From Macrolepiota albuminosa (Eukaryota; Basidiomycota; Agaricomycetes; Agaricales; Agaricaceae): a DNA stretch of 64,000 bases. The position numbers and the translations under genes are program-made. The notes under the pieces are model-generated. The model made no database searches and was not told the DNA's origin. It saw only the letters and a list, made by a program, of their open reading frames with translations. The DNA lies in assembly GCA_027475525.1 (NCBI GenBank), contig JAMWFC010000037.1:1121419-1185418 (forward strand), in the 5' to 3' direction. Of the stretch, positions 1 to 12,168 are shown one piece after another. The stretch's first letter is position 1, and each line of letters begins with the position of its first letter.

Positions 1-194
1 TAGAAAAATGTTTATCTTTTTCTCAACTGTTTTACAAGGAAAAATGTCACCTTTTGCCACTGTTTTTCTGAAAAAATGCACTATTTCCAGGAAAAGGATG
101 GTAAAAAAATAGTATTTTTCATTGGGAAAAAGTTGGGAAAAAGGTGAAAATTTTTCTAACTATTTTAGTGGGGAAATATTGATATATTTCTTGG

Positions 195-348
195 GAAAAA
201 ACAATGTAGAAGTGGTATAACAGGTTTCTTTTGTACTTTTTCCAATGGAAATACTTTCCAGTGCCAGCAGTGAAAAAACAATGTAGAAGTGGTATAACAG
301 GTTTCTTTTGTACTTTTTCCAATGGAAATACTTTCCAGTGCCAGCAGT
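195..348. repeat. 77-bp exact tandem duplication (probable assembly junction)
   Basis: Copies at 195-271 and 272-348 are the same 77 bases. It is the only one of the fourteen 77-bp duplications lying outside a recognised element. The shared exact period points to an unmerged contig overlap. Confidence 0.85.
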
Positions 349-1395
349 GGGTAGTCCAACTAGTTCATCGAGTGCAATTCTGACGTGTTCCATTTTAGGC
401 AAAACGTTACACAAAGTCACAGGGAGTTGCAAAATGTGGTTTCTCACAAGATTTAGATGTCTGTATCTCTGATCCTTCTGTACTCGAGTTCAATATTACT
501 AGTGCTCCTGGGATCTCAAAATTCTGGGTGAATTGAATGTGCCATTGTATGGCGATTGCTTGATCAATAAGTAGAATTATATCTCTTTCAGAAAGACTGT
601 TCCCAGTTTTAATCTTGATGTTATATTTGAACTCCAGATATTAACTACAGGTTGCATACACTATGAGCAAGTCTACTTCAAGTTTTTAGGTGCCCCATGT
701 GTTGGAACTTGAGTACTCTATATCCTGGCAGATACATAAGTCTACAATCCTCAGTTCAATATATGATGGACTAAGGTAATTACCTGGCAGATACATAAGT
801 CTAGATAGTACAGTGAACATTATTTACCAAGTGCAAACATGTGACCTTGAAAACTGCTAGCTGCCCAAAACTAAGTGGACGTCCTCACTTGTTTTTTTTT
901 CTTTGATTGCCTTGCCTTGCATCATACATAGATCAAAAAAGTGTTGTGATCTACCACAATTCCAGCAATCAATTATAGCCACCATAAATGATTGACTACT
1001 CTCATAATAGATCACCAATGTTAAATAATAGACATATATATATTTCACTCTTTCTAATAGACACTCTTGGCCATTTGTATGCAGACTAAGGATAGGTCAG
1101 ATCACCTATTAATTATTAGATATTGAACTCATGAATACTATAGAATCAGATACTTGCTATATTTGCATCTAGATACATATCCATAATTTGCTTGTATGGG
1201 CTGTTGCTGGTATGGCATGTCTGAGATCTACCTTGTCACAAAGCTGACAACTTTTGTTTTCTTTTTTTTGTATGTTATTTTTATTTTTATTTTATTTTTC
1301 CTGTTTTTGAATAAAATGTATATACATGTATGTCTATGTATAATATTGATACAATATGTTGATACTACAATAAAATGTGCAAATTATCTGTATAA

Positions 1396-1836
1396 ATGAC
1401 TACTCTCAGATAAAGTAAGTTAGAGCATGCTCAGAAGAGCTGGAAGGCCTGTCCCAACTCCAACATATGTATTGAGTACATAACTATAGTACAAATTTAT
1501 GCCATGGAAGTGGTGTGAAGGATAGCTACAAATAAAGTAACTAGATCTATTTCTTGGTCATCTTCAATAACATTCCACTCAGCATGAAGACAACTCATCT
1601 AGAGAGCAGTCATCAAGATGAGACTCCACTGAGGGTAGGTCTCATCTGTGCCTTCTCTAGGCATTGTACATATTAACTCAGTACTCTGACTTCTGTCATT
1701 GGTTGCATGAAAACTATGTTTTAATTGCCACCAATGACTGCTTTCAGATAAAGTAACTTTACTGGTAAGTCAAAGCATGCTTGAAAAAGCTGTAAGGCCT
1801 GTCTCAACTCTGACACCTATAGTACAAATTTATGCC
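1396..1836. repeat. Diverged direct repeat of about 105 bp
   Basis: 1396-1503 and 1734-1836 share an ordered series of words (ATGACT, CAGATAAAGTAA, AGCATGCT, AAGGCCTGTC, AGTACAAATTTATGCC) with scattered substitutions. The unit is not coding. The segment just before the second copy (about 1703-1730) also resembles 24449-24475, next to element E. Confidence 0.6.
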
Positions 1837-3177
1837 TCATTTCTGTCCATTAAATTGCTATTGATGTGAGTGGAACAATTAGATATAGAGGCAAGTAAGG
1901 AATTTTTTTCTTTTTATTAATTAAATTTTACTTTAATCAATATTTTTTTTTCTTTTTTCACAGTATGTGTTATTATTATTTTTCTTTTTTTCTTTTTTTT
2001 TTTCAGATAGAAATGTCTGAATAAAATCAGGTGGTGTGCATGAATGAGTTTGAAGCATGGCAAGATGCCATGGCATGAATTATAATGGGATTTTTTCATA
2101 TATAGCATTGAAAAGCTTTGGAAGACTATTGACTAGCTGCTTGAATAAGATGCAGGGCAACTCCTATTTCAGCTAGAAAAATGGCACCATCTGCACATAT
2201 TAATTGGCTTGCAAAGAAAGATAGGAGAAAAAATCTGAGCCATTTCATAGAAAAGAATTGAGTTGGTTGTTGATCATCTTGCATTAGCCATAGCTCTCTG
2301 CAGAGGGGAAATCTTAATGATCTGCTGTGGAGATAAATAGAAAAATATTTCAGAAAATTAGCTAGATGTTTGGTCTTTATAACTACAATCTTGTTCTCTT
2401 CAAAGTGATTGCTGTAGACTTTAACAGAGAGATATTTGACTGTATTTTAGTCATTTCTCAGATATTCAGCATCTGGTTGGCACAGTTTTCTGAGGTGGCA
2501 GAGATTATAAAACTCTACCAAAATCAAGCTGAAAAATAGTAGGTTATCATAGTTTGTAGTAGATGAGATAGAGTTATCCAGGTAATAGACTTTGAGTTGA
2601 CTACAGATTCTCACAAGGTATGTCTGGACAGACTGTGGCTCAATGTGGTAACACATATAAACAATGTAAAAAGATAATGTGTCTTGCATAGGTTTGATGT
2701 CCATATTATAGATTTAGACAAAATTTAGATAGGAGTTTAATGCAGAACAGTAAGAAGAATAAGTACTAGAATCAACAAACAATACTAGAGCCAGCAACTA
2801 TTCTCTAATGAGTCTCTCTTGTGACTAAGAAGCTCTGACAAGCTGCCTGGCAGGTATTGATAAGTTATTTGTTTTTGGCCCCTAGTGCTTCTCAAAGGGG
2901 TAGAAAGGTTTAAATATGCAGTGACAGGAACATTCTATGAGCCTCATCAAATTGTTCTCTTAAAATCAAGTCTGCTACTTGGTTGTTTTAGCCTAGTATG
3001 TAGTAAACTTTTAGATTGTAGTTACTACTAAGTATGCAGTTAACTGCATGCTTTAGTAAAGTATTATACCTAGGTAAAGCATGAAAGCTGTTGAACATTG
3101 ATATTATGCTTGAATTATCTGTATAGATAATAATTTTGCAAGGTTTGTTGTATTTGTTACCAATAGTAAGAAGACAA

Positions 3178-3209
<32 letters not shown>
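3178..3209. repeat. (ATG)n microsatellite
   Basis: An uninterrupted run of about ten ATG units in non-coding sequence. Confidence 0.95.
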
Positions 3210-3210
<1 letters not shown>

Positions 3211-3668
3211 CAATTTGTTTAGTTAGAGAGTTATTTTGTACATGGGAATCATATCCTAATTCCCTCAGTATGTAAGAGTATGCTATTTATGGACATTCTA
3301 GTAGGTATTCCAGCCTGATGCTTTTTCAGACATACTGGTTATGCCTCATAGCCACTTTACTATGATTTGATCCTACTCAAGCTCTTCATTGGAGTTCATA
3401 CTACTTTGCATATGTAATTCCTTTCTATCTGCCACTAATGTGCCATCCCAATAATTGGACCTGTCTACTTTTGTCAATGCTTGCTGACAATGTGGCCAGA
3501 GCTCCATAACTCTAACTCTCCCCATACCCAGAGGCTATCTTTGGCCAAGTCCCCACCTCTCCTGCAGGGGCCATATAAGGGCCAGCAAGCTGGAAGATTC
3601 TGCAGTCCGTATGAGACCTAAGAACCCCAACCAACAGTGTCACACAGTACTTCAGCAACCAGGCAGAC

Positions 3669-3860
3669 TGTAACATATAATATTTTAGTTAATTAATTAA
3701 TATACACTTATATTAATTAGTTATTACTACTTTACATACATGCTGGCTGCCTTACATAAGGCAGCCAATTTTACTGTCATACTTCGTAGTACTAGAATCG
3801 AATTATCGATCTGGTTCTGTCAGTGTGACTGTAAGGCTAACCCTACTTGACTTTGTTTCA
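3669..3860 (+). repeat. Element A 5' LTR
   Basis: 192 bp, TG...CA, identical to the 3' copy as far as I can compare. It holds a perfect 10-bp inverted repeat with a 2-nt loop at 3745-3766. Bases 3783-3802 are largely complementary to 3881-3900 just downstream of the LTR, a possible leader stem. Confidence 0.95.
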
Positions 3861-3965
3861 CTTTTTTGAACCTTTCAGGTTCAATTCTGATACTACGAAC
3901 GAAGACTACGTGTCTAGACCAATAGCCTAGACTGTGATTGCATCGAACAGTGCATCAACTTCTTT

Positions 3966-4119
3966 GACGCACGCTTCCGGAGTAATAGAGACGTATCAAC
4001 GCCTGATTGGATGGAGACCAATCAATCTGCTGAACCAACACGGACGCACGCTTCTGGAGTAATAGAGACGTATCAACGCCTGATTGGATGGAGACCAATC
4101 AATCTGCTGAACCAACACG
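3966..4119. repeat. 77-bp tandem duplication, one mismatch
   Basis: 3966-4042 and 4043-4119 differ only at 3978/4055 (C/T). It lies in the element A leader and duplicates the region of the likely gag start, so two candidate ATGs exist (4011 and 4088). Confidence 0.9.
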
Positions 4120-6832
4120 CAATGGTGAGACCATCGACCAGTCGTTGGCATATCCTCAATCTGTGGTGACTGATCCAGGTCGTCCCAGGTCAGAATATAC
4201 AGAGGCCAAGCCTTCCCGGCAGCCTCAGGGGATGCCAGGAGGGATGCAATGGAGTGAAGTGCGGCCGACAGCTGCGCCAAGCGGTGCAGCGAGACCAGGG
4301 GCAGCTGTGGAAGACGTGGAACAGCAACACGGCAGGGAACATGAATTTCCCATGCAGACTGGGAGGTCTGGGTGACAGTTCCAGAGCAGGAGTAGCGCTC
4401 AGAGACCAACTGAAGGTCGCAGACCTTTGTCGTACTTCCTGGGGAAGATGCCGAGGCCTGAGGCAGGCAGTTGGAGAGTGCCAACTGAGTCCACTCCACT
4501 GACGCAACGTCAGCAGGGAGTTGGAGTGCCGCAGGAAACGACAATTTCCGAGCACAGAACACCGGCAATACATTGGGAAGACAAAACTTCCGATGACGAG
4601 GAGAGTGGATGGAGTGAGTCCACCCTTCAGGTTCAGTGTGCAATGCTATGGAAGAGATACCCTAGCATTACGAAGGATACCACTCGTGCTTGACTAGGAC
4701 TGTATGTACTGAAACACATACAGTTGATACAGGCTAGAGGTGATAATGTACCTCAATTAAATACCATTGAATACATTACATTGTATGTCCAGATTCTTGA
4801 GCTGGAAGCCCAAGCATATATGTACCGCAAGGCTAATCGAGGATCAGCTGCCTCGACCCCAGAGGGGGCAAACTTGATTCCGAGTATACCTTCGGTGGCA
4901 AAGCCAGATTTGTCTCCCCACCTGGAAGAGGCGATGAGCAATATATATGCTCCCCAGCAAGCAGGAGAGTCTGACGAGCAGTTTGCTGCAAGGTTTGCAG
5001 CAGCACAGAGACAAACTGTATTCAGAGGTCAACTAAGGAGACCTCTGTCGACGGCTGAATCGGTGTCTACCATACCTGTGGTAGATAGTAACCTACCCGA
5101 AATGGGGGGGACAAGGCACCCTCATCCAAAACAGGAATCAGTGGAGAATACTCCACTGACGAATCAAGTACCGTTGGCTGATAAGTTTGCGGAGAGGGTA
5201 GCTTATCAGCACATGCGGAACCAAGACCTGAAATGCCAGGGACACTCCTGGATAGATGACCAGGGGATTTTATTCGATGGGATAACACCCATTGATGAAA
5301 TGAGAAGGCAATATGTCCAACGGACACGTCAGCCTGACACCAGGAGGGGGGACCCGCCCATGGCAGATCCAAGCCGAGTCCCTGAAAGACAGGTGACAGA
5401 AGGGCTAGGGGGACAGGAGAGCCCACTGCATTGGAATGATGCGGGGAAGGCGCACTATACAGGTCACCGACCAGTACGTGCATTCTCTGTAGTACCTCCA
5501 GCAGAAGGTAGGAATAAAACACCTGGGATAACTGAGGCGACAAAGGTGTATACTGAGAATATGCACCAACACCTCAGTAGCATAATTGACGATGTGGTAG
5601 GCGTAGCATTGCACCTTCCCAAAGGCATCAAGCCGCGTAAGGCGGAATCAAAACACATCCAACCATACAGAGGGGAGTCCAAGTTTAGTGACTTGGAAAA
5701 CTGGACGATGAATGTGTGTAACCATCTGGCAGCATGCCAGTATGGGGGGGATCGTCTGGATCGAGAACGTGTATTCGTTCTCCCAGAGTTCCTAGACGGA
5801 CCGGCCAAGGCCTGGTTTTGCCATCATGTCTTGCACTATAATCGTGCACAACAGCAATGGACGTTCAAGGATGTAATCCTTGAATTGTATAACCGGTTTG
5901 TAAGTGCATCTACTATGCAGGATGCTCGGGAGGCGTTCATTGCAACGTCCTACACTGAACGATTGGGTGTTCAAGGTTTCTATGACATCTTGATAGACCA
6001 CGCACAGAATATGGCTATTTACCCAGACAACTGGGTAATGATTGATACCTTCCTGCGTGGGATACCCGATGCAATGAGAGAGTCTCTCATTTGTGATGAC
6101 GGGCTATTGCCCAAAGTGAATACTGTTGAGGAGTTTGTAGCGCATGCGTTGCGCTACGAGCAAGCCCACAAAATTGCTCGACACTTTGGGCTACATAGCT
6201 CAAAGGTTTGTTCAGCCAACAAGGCCAAGCCTCGGAAGGTAGGCACCTTCTGGGCCCGTCGAAAAGAAATGGTGGGCAATACAAACCCGCGGTTTGTGAT
6301 AAGAGCAGCACCTCAGCAGGAACGACGCGTCCATAGTGACCGGCCTGGGGACTGTAGGGATGCACCAGTGCAGGACGTTCAGAGGGGTCCGCGCCGAGAG
6401 AGTGCTCGGCCGCACCAGACTATTGGTGAGGCTAAAGTGCCGACACCAACTGGGCCACCAAAGTTTGAAGCAGCTCACCCTTTCAGGGCGAATAAGTGCT
6501 TCAAATGTGGCCAGCCCGGGCATTTCGCGAATGCATGTCCAGTGGGCGGTGGACGGCCTATGGTTAAGCCACGTGCATATATACGGGCGGCACACACTGC
6601 TATCCCAGATGCTGAAGGGATAGACTCAGGAAATGAACCTGATGTGGAAGACAAAGAGGTAGAGAACCTCAGTCCTGGTGCACCAGAGGATGAAAACGCC
6701 TCTGTGGTAGAGGAGTTGTCGGGTGACGAATACGTTGAGGTTAACGTATACGACAACAACTATTATGCTCGGGAGTCAGACTCAGAATTCATGGGAGCTC
6801 TGACGGACTACCCGGCCAGCACACTAGACTGA
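4088..6832 (+). pseudogene. gag: Element A Gag (capsid and CCHC nucleocapsid), interrupted
   Basis: Gag would coat the element RNA in cytoplasmic virus-like particles. One frame runs from the ATG at 4088 to 6832 with in-frame TGA at 4373, 4691 and 6830. The first two sit in a low-complexity N-terminal part. The central region (about 5690-6150) has the helical look of a retrotransposon capsid, with a conserved tryptophan-rich FL-GPA-W segment. A zinc knuckle CX2CX4HX4C lies at 6497-6538, followed by an acidic tail. Protease follows in the same frame after the TGA at 6830, so Gag and Pol are either one polyprotein damaged by mutation or separated by that stop. The ATG at 4088 is chosen because the frame is open from there and no closer in-frame ATG precedes the conserved part. 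Confidence 0.8.
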
Positions 6833-7357
6833 CCAGTTGGAGCAGCCAATGTGAAGGTGTATAAAGTACACCTTCGCAAGGCTCCAGAGAAGCTGGTACG
6901 GCCGGTTTTGAAGCATGAAGACAAAGAGTGTCTGGCGTCGTACGTTGAAGTGAATGGCCACAAGGCGTGGACATTGTGGGATTCAGGTAGTACGACTACT
7001 GGGGTGACACCTCAGTTTTGCCAAGTGCATGATATTTCTGTGAGTGAATTGAAGGAGCCATTACTCCTTCAATTGAGTACTGTGGGCAGCCAAGCTGCAG
7101 TACAGTTTGGTACGCAGGCAAGTATCACCTGTGCTAGATCAAGGTCGAAAGAGTACCTTGACGTGGCAAATTTTGATTGTTACGACATGATTATAGGCAT
7201 GCCGTATATGAGGAAGCACAAGGTTGTGCTTGACTTCACGAAAAATGAGATAGTGGTGGATGGCACCACCATTCCTGCAGTGCGAGTGACCATAGATAAT
7301 GGCGATGGACGTCTCCATCGACACCGTGCCATGGAGAAGAAGGTGCTAGTCAGGTGA
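6833..7357 (+). pseudogene. Element A aspartic protease domain
   Basis: Retropepsin-like protease that would cut the Gag-Pol polyprotein. The catalytic motif D-S-G-S-T is encoded at 6980-6994, and a hydrophobic IIGMP segment near 7192-7206 corresponds to the flap-distal strand of the fold. It is in the same frame as gag, with TGA stops at 6830 before it and 7355 and 7361 after it. The active-site Asp is present, unlike in element D. A linker of about 220 codons with further TGA/TAG (7691, 7718, 7913) connects it to RT. Confidence 0.8.
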
Positions 7358-7363
7358 CATTGA

Positions 7364-9490
7364 CTAGGCAGAGGCAAGAAACTGCCTACGGTGGAGGATG
7401 GAGAGGATGAGGAGCAAGCTTGTGCGAGCTTGCCAACGGATAGTCCTGCTGTGTTGATGCTGGAGAGTGAAGCTGTAGAGTACGAACATACTCTGAAGAG
7501 GGGGGAGAGCCCCAAGATGGAGTGTGAAAGGCAGGGTAAGCCTGAGGACAAGTGGCCTCAGCACACGGCAAGCACAGAGTGCCAGCCGACGTCGTCGCGA
7601 GTAAAGGTCGAGGACTTAGTAACGGGTGACAAACAAGGACTGATGGAGGACGAGGCATCCTCCACATATACGAATCGGTCAATCTGGGATTGACCGGTCC
7701 CTCATCCCACGTTTGAATAGGCGTTTGATCCACGAATGCCTGCTGAGTGGAATGAGCTAGTGGCCTCGATGTATGTGTGGAATGGACCACGATGGACGCT
7801 GAAGGAGGAGTCATATCGTCAGGCTAGTGATGACGAGATATCGCAACCAAGTGAGGTATTCTTCGACGGACTGTCGGTGACGTCGCGGAGAAGCAAAAAG
7901 GAAGTGCCTGTGTGACTGCACACGCCGGATGACAGTGAACTGAGGATTACTGCCCTCAGAGAGAAGTATGGCCACCCAGCCGTACAAGCAAAGCTGTCTG
8001 GGCATCCATGGAAGGATGTGGACCGGAAGGGCAAAGGTAAAACCAGTGGTTTTACGAAGGAGGACATTCTGGACCTACGCTCGCAGTGGCAGCAGGAATT
8101 TGGGGATATTCTGAATGGAACCAAGGAGGAGTTACCTCCTTGGTGTGAGGTCAATCATGAAATCAACCTTATTGATGAGAATAAGGTGTATAAATATCAT
8201 TTGCTGCGATGTCCAATGGCGCTACAGCAGCAGCTCCGAGACAAGACCAATCGGTACCTGAGAGCCCACTGGTGGGAGGCCCAACCGGCCTCCCAAGCTG
8301 CTCCGCTATTGTGCATTCTGAAGAAAGATGGTACATTGAGAACGGCGTTGGATGCTTGCCAACGCAACGACAACACCATAAAGGACGTGACGCCACTTCC
8401 GGATCAGGAAGTGATTCGAGAGGATGTGGCAAGAGCAAAGTTCAGGTCAAAAATTGACCTGACGGATGCTTATGAGCAAGTGAGAATTCGCTTGTCTGAT
8501 ATCCCGAAGACAGTGTTCTCGTTGATCACGGGAACATATGTGAGCAACATCATGCAGATAGGAGATTGTAATGCTCCTGCAACGTTTCAGAGGTTGATGA
8601 CCTCCATCTTCCGGGATGTTATCGGGAGGTTCGTCCATATATATTTGGATGACATATTCATATACTCCGATTCAATCAAAGAACACGAAGAGCATCTCCG
8701 TGTTATTTTCGAGCGACTGAGGTCTAATTTGCTGTACCTCAAGAGGAAGAAATGTGAACTATATGCTGAGACAGTAGATTGCCTCGGACATAAGATTGAC
8801 AGTCAGGGTATTCACCCTGACCAGGACAAAATTGATCGCATACGCGAATGGCATGTGCCTCGTAACTATAACGATGTGCAGAGATTCGTGGGACTAGTGA
8901 ACTATATTGGCAACTGTCTGCCTAATATAACAGCGTATACTGGACCTTTGATGTCCATCACGCAGAACGGAGCTCCATTCATATGGAGACCTATACACCA
9001 ACGCTGTTTTGAGATGATCAAGAGGATCTGCTCAAAGACGCCAGTCATTCGTCCCATAGACCCCAGACGTGATGAGCCGATTTGGCTCATCTGTGATGCC
9101 TCAAAGACCAGAGTAGGGGCAATGTATGGCCAGGGAAGTTCCTGGCAGAATTGTCGACCGGCTAGGTTCATGTCAAGGAAGTTCACCTCGGCCCAACAGA
9201 ATTATGCGGTCCATGAGCTCGAAATGCTGGCGATACTTGAGGCACTCCTCAAGTAGGAAGACAAATTGATGGGATATAAGATCCACATCATTATAGACCA
9301 TAAAGCACTTGAGTTCTTCAAAACTCAAGCAACGTTGTCCCCCCGGCAACGCCAGTGGATTGACTATATGTCTCGCTACAACTTTGACATCACATATGTC
9401 AAAGGCGAACTGAACAAGGTAGCTGACTGTCTCTTGAGGTATTTCGAGAGCGCTACAACTTTGACATCACATATGTCAAAGGCGAACTGA
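7364..9490 (+). pseudogene. pol: Element A reverse transcriptase and RNase H
   Basis: RT copies the element RNA and RNase H removes the template. RT motifs follow in order: LLCILKKDGTLR (about 8308-8343), IDLTDAYEQVR, DCNAPATFQ, and the catalytic Y-L-D-D at 8642-8653. RNase H begins near 9060 with LICDAS and includes HELEMLAILEA. The stop TAG at 9254 sits where relatives have Trp (ALLK-W-ED), so it is explained by TGG to TAG. The frame is the same as gag and protease. The 77-bp duplication at 9374-9527 then shifts the frame by two bases; removing it restores continuity into the integrase part. Confidence 0.85.
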
Positions 9491-9527
9491 ACAAGGTAGC
9501 TGACTGTCTCTTGAGGTATTTCGAGAG
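9374..9527. repeat. 77-bp exact tandem duplication inside RNase H
   Basis: 9374-9450 equals 9451-9527. It shifts the pol frame from coordinate phase 2 to phase 1, exactly what a 77-base insertion predicts. Confidence 0.92.
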
Positions 9528-11423
9528 CGATAGAGTTGGTGAACACCACAATACACATGATTATGTCAATGCGGATATTTGTATTGATCCACAGGACGAT
9601 GATCTTCCGTACCATCGCTACAAAGAGGTGAAGGAGCATGTGGTCGAGCTTCGTGCTATGCAAGCAACCGAGCTGCGACGCAGTCGACGACTGCAGGAGC
9701 GGCAAGAGGGGCGAGACATAGAAGCTGAGCAATTAGAGCAGGCTCAGCCAAAGGAGGTGACAATGCCACGCCAGGACGAGACTGGGAGCAGTCGTGGACT
9801 GTATGGCCACGACATTACGCTCGCTGATGCGTTATCGCCTACAGGAGAGTATTGTAACCCTCCTGTTCCTCAAACCGATGAGTACCTCTGGAAGGTACTG
9901 AGGGGCTATAGCCGTGATGCGTTCTACATGGAAGTCCGGCAGAACGCAAATTCCCACCCACGCTTCAGCGTGGATGAGAAAGGACTGGTCCGGATAATGA
10001 ATGTTTGAGGGCACGACGTGGTGTGCCTACCACGCGACCGAACATTAATCACGCAGGTTGTCACTCAAGCGCATGAGGTTGTTGGTCACTTTGGGACCAA
10101 CAAAACACTGGAATACCTGAGGCAATGGTACTGGTGGCCTCAGATGCAGAAAGAAGTGATGCAGTTCTGCCAGCGGTCAAAGACCAGCAATAGGAAGCCA
10201 GCAGGGAAGTTGCATTCCTTGCCCATTCCGACGAAGCCATGGGACTCCATTGGGATGGACTTTGTTGGTCCATTCCCCGAGTCCAAAGGTTATAACTACC
10301 TTTGGGTGGTTATTTGCCGGATGACTATTATGGTGCACTTAATACCGGTGCACACAACCATTACTGCGTCCGCATTATCCTGGCTTTATTTGAAGGAGAT
10401 TGTAAGGCTACATGGCCTTCCAAGTTCGATCGTAAGCAATCGAGACGCAAAGTTTATGTCTCATTGGTGGCGAGAACTCCACAAGCTCTTGGGAGCTAAG
10501 CTGCTCATGTCTACATTGTTTCATCCGCAGACGGATGGACAGACAGAGCGAGCAAATAGAAGTATTGCTCAGATCTTTCGTACGGTGGTCCGACCGGACC
10601 AACGTGACTGGGTAGATAGGATACCGCAGCAAATAGAAGTATTGCTCAGATCTTTCGTACGGTGGTCCGACCGGACCAACGTGACTGGGTAGATAGGATA
10701 CCGCTAACTGAGTTCGCGATCAACGCAAGTGTGTCAGAGACCACGAAATATGCGCCATTTGAGCTCAATGGAGGGTACATGCCCTCCATGCTGCACGAAC
10801 TGCAGACGGATGGAGTCGTTCACAAGGGGGTGAAGGACTTTGCACGGCAAGCATTGGAGAATCTAGCCAATGCACACGACACTATCATTGCCGCGCATGT
10901 TATACAGGCACGCCATGCAAATGATAGGCGGAGTGAGGAACCAGAGCTAACGCCTGGGATGTTAGTATACCTGTCAACGGAAAACTCGAATCTTCCGAAA
11001 GGAAGGGCGAGGAAGTTGTGTCCAAAATTTATTGGACCATACAAAGTCTTGGTCGTGGAACCAAGCACATCGAACTATGTTCTGGAGCTGCCTGCAGCTC
11101 TGCAAGCACGTCGGATTGTGCCTAAGTTTCATGTATCGTTACTTAGGCGATATAATGCAAGCGATGATGCTATGTTCCCTAATCGGGTGACACCCGAGCC
11201 ATATGACTTTGGTGCCAGTGACGAACAGGAATGGTTCCTCAAGGATATTCTAGGCCATTGGTGGCAGGGAGGAACGCACCTCGAGTTCGAGGTATGATGG
11301 AGTGCGGGTGATACGACATGGGAGTCGTATCACACTTGTGCCAAGTTGGCAGCGCTGGATTGGTACTTAGAACTGCAGGGTGTGAAGCGCCCAAATCAGC
11401 TTGCTAAGCGCTCACGTGCTTAG
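9511..11423 (+). pseudogene. Element A integrase with C-terminal chromodomain
   Basis: Integrase would insert the cDNA, and the chromodomain would guide it to modified histones. The HHCC zinc-binding region is near 10063-10190, but the second Cys of CxxC reads Ser. The catalytic core contains GMDFVGPFPES (first Asp) and DGQTERAN (Glu). The second Asp, normally in a VSDRD context, is Asn at about 10438, so catalysis should be lost. A TGA at 10006 and the 77-bp duplication at 10551-10704 break the frame. After the TGA at 11295 the frame continues as a chromodomain (W-S-A-G-D-T-T-W-E) ending at TAG 11421; that TGA occupies the Arg of the usual V-R-W and is best read as CGA to TGA. Confidence 0.8.
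10551..10704. repeat. 77-bp exact tandem duplication inside integrase
   Basis: 10551-10627 equals 10628-10704. The integrase frame resumes in the shifted phase after the second copy. Confidence 0.92.
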
Positions 11424-11729
11424 ATTGATGGCAGTGATAAGATGTAGGCCGGATCAGTCGGAGTTCGGATCGACTGATTAGCTGATTCGGATCGGATCAC
11501 AGTTGGTCTGGATAGATAAGATGGGATTGATCTATCTGATGAGATAATGCGGATTGTGATGCGGAGTTGGCGTTCGGATCAGGTTATGTAACCTGATGAT
11601 GGGGAATTTAGTGTGTTTTTTCCCACCGACACGTCGACATTTTCGTATTACCATGTCAGGTTATGTAACCTGATGATGGGGAATTTAGTGTGTTTTTTCC
11701 CACCGACACGTCGACATTTTCGTATTACC
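11424..11729 (+). other. Spacer between pol and ORF2 of element A
   Basis: About 230 bp of real sequence once the duplication is removed. It is rich in GGATC/GGATCA words around 11450-11580 and carries no open frame. A promoter or internal ribosome entry for ORF2 could lie here, but I see no clear motif. Confidence 0.5.
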
Positions 11730-11732
11730 ATG
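11579..11732. repeat. 77-bp exact tandem duplication upstream of ORF2
   Basis: 11579-11655 equals 11656-11732. Each copy ends at an ATG (11653 and 11730), so the apparent pair of starts is an artefact of the duplication. Confidence 0.92.
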
Positions 11733-12014
11733 TCGTACCCTTACCAGCGTACGACCAGTGAGCAGCAGCCTCAGAACCCACAGGGTTCTGGAGGAGGGGG
11801 GGATCGCCCCCAGCAAAACGTTCAGCAGTCTGTAACGACGCCGACTGTGGCGTCGTATCCAGTGGTGTCTCAGTTTGGGCAGAACCCAGCCCAATTTGGA
11901 CAACCTCCGCAGTTTTACCCACAGTTTTTCCAGATGCCATACTTCCCAGGACCAGCTGGTCCTGGACAGCAGATGGGAGGACAGGTTATGTGGAGAATGC
12001 CAATGCCGATGCAG

Positions 12015-12168
12015 CAGACGCAGACCCAGAGTGCAAGTACACTCCTTTCAGATGAGAAAGCACTAACTGCGCCACAGGTAGCACCCATGGACAGACGCAG
12101 ACCCAGAGTGCAAGTACACTCCTTTCAGATGAGAAAGCACTAACTGCGCCACAGGTAGCACCCATGGA
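12015..12168. repeat. 77-bp exact tandem duplication inside ORF2 of element A
   Basis: 12015-12091 equals 12092-12168. It shifts the ORF2 frame and accounts for the apparent early end at 12143. Confidence 0.92.

Larger units (their letters stand above)
1..3663. other. AT-rich region without recognisable genes
   Basis: No open frame here resembles a known protein and all are short. The sequence is AT-rich with long T and A tracts (for example around 1905-2000). It contains the 77-bp duplication at 195-348, a diverged direct repeat at 1396-1836 and a trinucleotide run near 3178. The last 200 bases before element A are richer in C and include a TATA-like stretch near 3571, possibly an old LTR remnant, which I cannot prove. 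Confidence 0.6.

Noticed and set aside
3178..3209. CRISPR-like or other repeat array
   Set aside because: It is a plain trinucleotide microsatellite; no spacer-repeat structure occurs anywhere in the window.
4373..11295. Possible reassignment or programmed readthrough of TGA
   Set aside because: The intact host membrane-protein gene ends with TGA, homologous positions in sister elements have CGA, and TAG stops show the same C-to-T logic. Mutation explains the data more simply. The TGA between Gag and protease of element A (6830) could still be a genuine regulated stop.
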